Source: Caldithrix sp. (GTDB lineage: Bacteria; KSB1; UBA2214; DYKH01). From it: a stretch of DNA of 64,000 bases. The notes beneath the pieces were generated by a model, which ran no database searches, was not told the origin of the DNA, and worked only from the letters and a program-made list of their open reading frames with translations. Made by a program: the position numbers and the translations under genes. How positions within the stretch are numbered: the stretch's first letter is position 1; each line of letters opens with the position of its first letter. Positions 61,640-64,000 of this stretch are shown here, one piece after another. The stretch lies in NCBI GenBank assembly GCA_020722685.1, contig DYKH01000003.1, positions 61,846 through 125,845 on the forward strand, read 5' to 3'.

Positions 61640-61926
61640 GTAGGTTTTTCCATACCCGCGGCATCGCACGATCATGACGGAACCCGCTCTCCACGTTCGC
61701 GGGCCTCGACTGTGTCATACCGAAGTTATCCTGCCAGGACACGACAGTGCTACTTCGCGTTGACTATCAAGAGTCTTACGGTTCGCCTGCTGCGGACGGT
61801 ATCCTTTTAGTCCCGAGTTTCGTCTTATTTCACGACTGACGGTGGATTTGGCTACGCCAATGAGTTTGGCAATTTTAGTCTGACTTAATTCAACCTTAAG
61901 GCATAAATTTCGACTCTTTGCTCATA
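61640..61926 (-). pseudogene. Decayed IS30-family transposase fragment
   Basis: Minus-strand frames give PYEQRVEIYALRLN then, after a frameshift, VELSQTKIAKLIGVAKSTVS and REIRRNSGLKGYRPQQANRK. These match the N-terminal helix-turn-helix and following region of IS30-type transposases. At least one frameshift and the absence of a catalytic domain show it is dead. A 40-bp palindrome lies 40 bp away. The left limit is approximate. Confidence 0.7.
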
Positions 61927-61966
61927 AGGGAGTTATTGGTAATTCATCCAGTGCACCAGTTTTTTT

Positions 61967-62006
61967 TTCTTAACTTCATTAGTACCGGTACCAATGAAGT
62001 TAAGAA
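61967..62006. repeat. 40-bp near-perfect palindrome beside the IS30 remnant
   Basis: TTCTTAACTTCATTAGTACC is followed directly by GGTACCAATGAAGTTAAGAA, two 20-bp arms with one mismatch and no loop. IS30-type elements are known to prefer palindromic targets, so it may be an insertion hot spot. It could also be an operator or a cruciform-forming site. Confidence 0.8.
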
Positions 62007-62104
62007 TTTCAGAGCAAACTGTTGCACTTATTACTTGAATGCGCGAGTGTGGGAATGAAGCTGATCGTCGTATGGCCGAAGCCATTTTGGCCGGTACCTC
62101 CGGC

Positions 62105-63265
62105 CTATTTCTGATAGACCACCTTCCCGCCAACAATGGTCGCCCACACTGAATAGTCTGTATCCAGCAAGACCAAATCAGCGTCTTTACCGGCCTCGAC
62201 GGCGCCCTTTTTGTCTTCCAAGCCAAGGAGCGCAGCCGGAATCTTAGTGGCGGAGTCGACCGCGGTCGCAAAGGAGCAACCGGTGAATTCCATGAAGCGC
62301 AAAACGACTTGGCCCAATCCCAAAGTCGTGCCGATCAGAGTACCGTCCAAATACCGGGCGGTGCCGCGCGAGGAAGTATAGGCCTTGCCGTTGTAACGGT
62401 ACTGGCCATCGGCGAGACCGGTGGCCGGGGCGCCATCGGTGATGGAAACGCATCGTTCTGGCCCCAATAGCCGGTAGGCCAAGCTTACCACAGCGGGATG
62501 CAAATGTTGGCCATCGCTAATGATTTCCGCTTTCACCGTTTTGTGGGCAAAAATGGCCGGCAAGGGACCTGGGTCGCGGTGGTGCAAAGATCGCATGGCA
62601 TTAAAGAGATGAGTGACGTGTGTGATCCCCGCATCAATACCACGCCGGGTTTCATCGTAATTCGCATCGGAGTGACCGAAAGAGGCAACCACGCCGTTGG
62701 CGATGAGTTGACGGATGACGTCGAGATTTCCCGGCAATTCCGGCGCGATGGTCATAATCTTCAAAGCATCGCCGGTCATCCGCAAAACGTCATCCAGGCC
62801 TTGGGAAGAAGAAGCATAGATGCTCTCCTCGGAAATTCCTCCCTTCTTTTTCACATTGACAAAAGGACCCTCAAGATGAATGCCCAAAACTTGCGCCCCG
62901 CCCAAATCTTTGCCCACAGCTTGGGCCGTCACCCCAAGATGCCTGTTTCCCATTTTGGGCAACATCACCGTGGTGGCCAAAAAACCCGTCGTTCCCAAGG
63001 CGGCCAGTGTCTGCGAAATGGCGGCGATAGACTCCTCCTTACCATCCAGAATATCGGCCCCGCCCGCGCCCTGGATGTGCGTGTCGATGAAACCGGGCGC
63101 GAGCGTTCTGCCCGCGGCCTCAAGGGTAGGAATCAATGTCGCATCATTTGGGGTCGGTGTCCCGCCAATACGGGCAATCCGGCCATCCCTGACAAGTACA
63201 TCCACGGACGCTCCATCGACCGAATTATAAAGCATGCAGTTTTTGATCAACAAATCGTTTTTCAT
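62105..63265 (-). CDS. nagA: N-acetylglucosamine-6-phosphate deacetylase
   Basis: NagA removes the acetyl group from GlcNAc-6-phosphate in amino-sugar recycling. The 386-aa protein has PGFIDTHIQGAGGADILDG near residue 60, the metal-site Glu in GIHLEGPFVN, histidines in ASFGHSDANYDE and SDGQHLHPAVVSL, THLFNAM, and the catalytic Asp in SITDGAPATGLADG. It stands alone here; nagB or a sugar transporter is not adjacent. The neighbouring polysaccharide deacetylase also acts on N-acetyl sugars, but a link is only inference. Confidence 0.95.
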   Translation of the reverse strand: MKNDLLIKNCMLYNSVDGASVDVLVRDGRIARIGGTPTPNDATLIPTLEAAGRTLAPGFIDTHIQGAGGADILDGKEESIAAISQTLAALGTTGFLATTVMLPKMGNRHLGVTAQAVGKDLGGAQVLGIHLEGPFVNVKKKGGISEESIYASSSQGLDDVLRMTGDALKIMTIAPELPGNLDVIRQLIANGVVASFGHSDANYDETRRGIDAGITHVTHLFNAMRSLHHRDPGPLPAIFAHKTVKAEIISDGQHLHPAVVSLAYRLLGPERCVSITDGAPATGLADGQYRYNGKAYTSSRGTARYLDGTLIGTTLGLGQVVLRFMEFTGCSFATAVDSATKIPAALLGLEDKKGAVEAGKDADLVLLDTDYSVWATIVGGKVVYQK

Positions 63266-63295
63266 AGACTCTCGAAAGAATCAATATAAGCACAG

Positions 63296-63420
63296 TAGTT
63301 TGGCAAAATCTTGAATTCAAGCCGTAGGAGGCGTCTCCAGACGCCGATCAGGAATATATATTGTGGTCGAACTGAGAGAGTTCTCCTACATATTGTGTTA
63401 AGAAGGAATTTGCCAAACTA
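63296..63420. mobile_element. 125-bp MITE-like element upstream of nagA
   Basis: TAGTTTGGCAAA at 63296 is mirrored by TTTGCCAAACTA ending at 63420, so the ends are 12-bp perfect inverted repeats. Further in, GTAGGAG (63324) faces CTCCTAC (63383). The centre has a GGCGTC-TCCA-GACGCC hairpin. There is no coding capacity. The layout fits a miniature inverted-repeat element; I see no clear target duplication. Confidence 0.7.
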
Positions 63421-63435
63421 TAGTATAAGCAACTA

Positions 63436-64000
63436 TCACAGTAGCTCATCGATGTACACAAAAGCGTACCTGCGTTTTTGCAGGCAATCGACAAGTTCTT
63501 GCAAGCGAAAATAAAACTTGTCTGTTCGCTCCGGATGCGTGCCCAGGTGTAGAAGCAAAAGAAGGCCGTTCAGAGCGTTCCTGTTTGTTTCTTCATACAC
63601 GATGATGGTGGAGAATATTTCCTCCGAAGACCGATAGTAGGGCCTGGACGGAAGGGTATGGCCCGGATTTGAGAGCGTCTCCGGTGAAAAATTGACAAGA
63701 ACCAAACCGAATTCCCCGGCCCAGTTGGAGATGGTTGCGTTGTACCACTCATACGGCCGCATGAAGTACCGGGCTGCGCTCTTGTCAAAAGCGAAGGCCT
63801 GCCTGGCTTGATAATTGGTCTGCAGATCGCTCAGCAATTCCTCCTTTGTCACCAGCAATGAATTCCGCTCCTTCCAGGCGCAGTACAGCAAATGTTTGTC
63901 CGAATGCGGGCCGAGATAATGGCCGTCGGCGATCAGGTCACGAACCAATTGCCGGTTTTCCGGATTGCGATAGAAATCCCCGGTGAAAAAGAAGCCTGCG
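63436..64000 (-). CDS. Polysaccharide deacetylase (partial, 5' end beyond window)
   Basis: The frame runs in from the right edge: AGFFFTGDFYRNPENRQLV then RDLIADGHYLGPHSDKHL, the NodB-type motif with metal-binding histidines in GPHSDKH. RPYEWYN and the end FYFRLQELVDCLQKRRYAFV also fit carbohydrate esterase family 4. 187 codons are visible; the N-terminal part with the catalytic aspartate is outside. The substrate is probably an N-acetylated polysaccharide or peptidoglycan. It may be a lipoprotein or secreted, but the N-terminus is missing. Confidence 0.9.
   Translation of the reverse strand, partial: AGFFFTGDFYRNPENRQLVRDLIADGHYLGPHSDKHLLYCAWKERNSLLVTKEELLSDLQTNYQARQAFAFDKSAARYFMRPYEWYNATISNWAGEFGLVLVNFSPETLSNPGHTLPSRPYYRSSEEIFSTIIVYEETNRNALNGLLLLLHLGTHPERTDKFYFRLQELVDCLQKRRYAFVYIDELL

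Noticed and set aside
62089..62105. GGCCGG/CCGGCC hairpin at the end of nagA as a terminator
   Set aside because: Stem of only 6 bp and no T-run after it on the minus strand.

Overview
The window is about 64 kb of a Gram-negative, flagellated bacterium. FlgA and FlgH, needed for the P and L rings, imply an outer membrane. CheD, two CheX-type phosphatases, a MotE/FlbB-like protein, sigma-28 and FlhF/FlhG point away from enteric bacteria, towards lineages such as the FCB/KSB1-like group, spirochaetes or the former deltaproteobacteria. The phylum cannot be fixed from the sequence alone. Every gene I can support lies on the minus strand, so transcription runs from right to left across the window.

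Right end (64.0-52.1 kb): a truncated polysaccharide deacetylase, nagA with a small inverted-repeat element beside it, and a decayed IS30-type transposase next to a 40-bp palindrome. Then comes a lipid-synthesis operon, yceD-rpmF-plsX-fabH-fabD-fabG-acpP-fabF-rnc, with a recognisable sigma-70 promoter in front of yceD. An acyl-CoA dehydrogenase with an intrinsic terminator and a YigZ/IMPACT gene follow.

Middle (51.5-22.5 kb): a 97-aa unknown gene, a histidine-kinase-like protein that lacks its phospho-acceptor histidine, and the structural and export genes. Their order is flgB-flgC-(122 aa)-fliE-fliF-fliG-fliH-fliI-fliJ-motE-fliK-flgD-(TIGR02530-type)-flgE-fliL-fliM-fliN-fliO-fliP-fliQ-fliR-flhB-flhA-flhF-flhG-(small membrane protein)-fliA-(unknown).

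Left part (21.7-0 kb): the chemosensory block cheY-cheX-cheA-cheW-mcp-(decayed DNA)-mcp-(small periplasmic protein)-mcp-cheR-cheD-cheY-cheX-cheB. It is followed by the stator genes motA-motB and the distal rod and ring genes flgF-flgG-flgA-flgH; flgH runs off the left edge. Genes for filament, hook-filament junction and cap (fliC, fliD, flgK, flgL) and the P ring (flgI) are not in the window.

Together the genes supply the export gate and ATPase, basal body, hook, motor, placement GTPase pair, flagellar sigma factor and a full phosphorelay with receptor adaptation. Main oddities are: a receptor with a c-type heme motif; two receptors sharing 686 bp of identical DNA; a CheA with a ~270-residue N-terminal extension; a shared C-terminal motif on all three receptors that may tether adaptation enzymes; a FlhF with altered GTPase motifs; a run of TTG starts in the lipid operon; and several palindromic or mobile-element-like repeats between operons.
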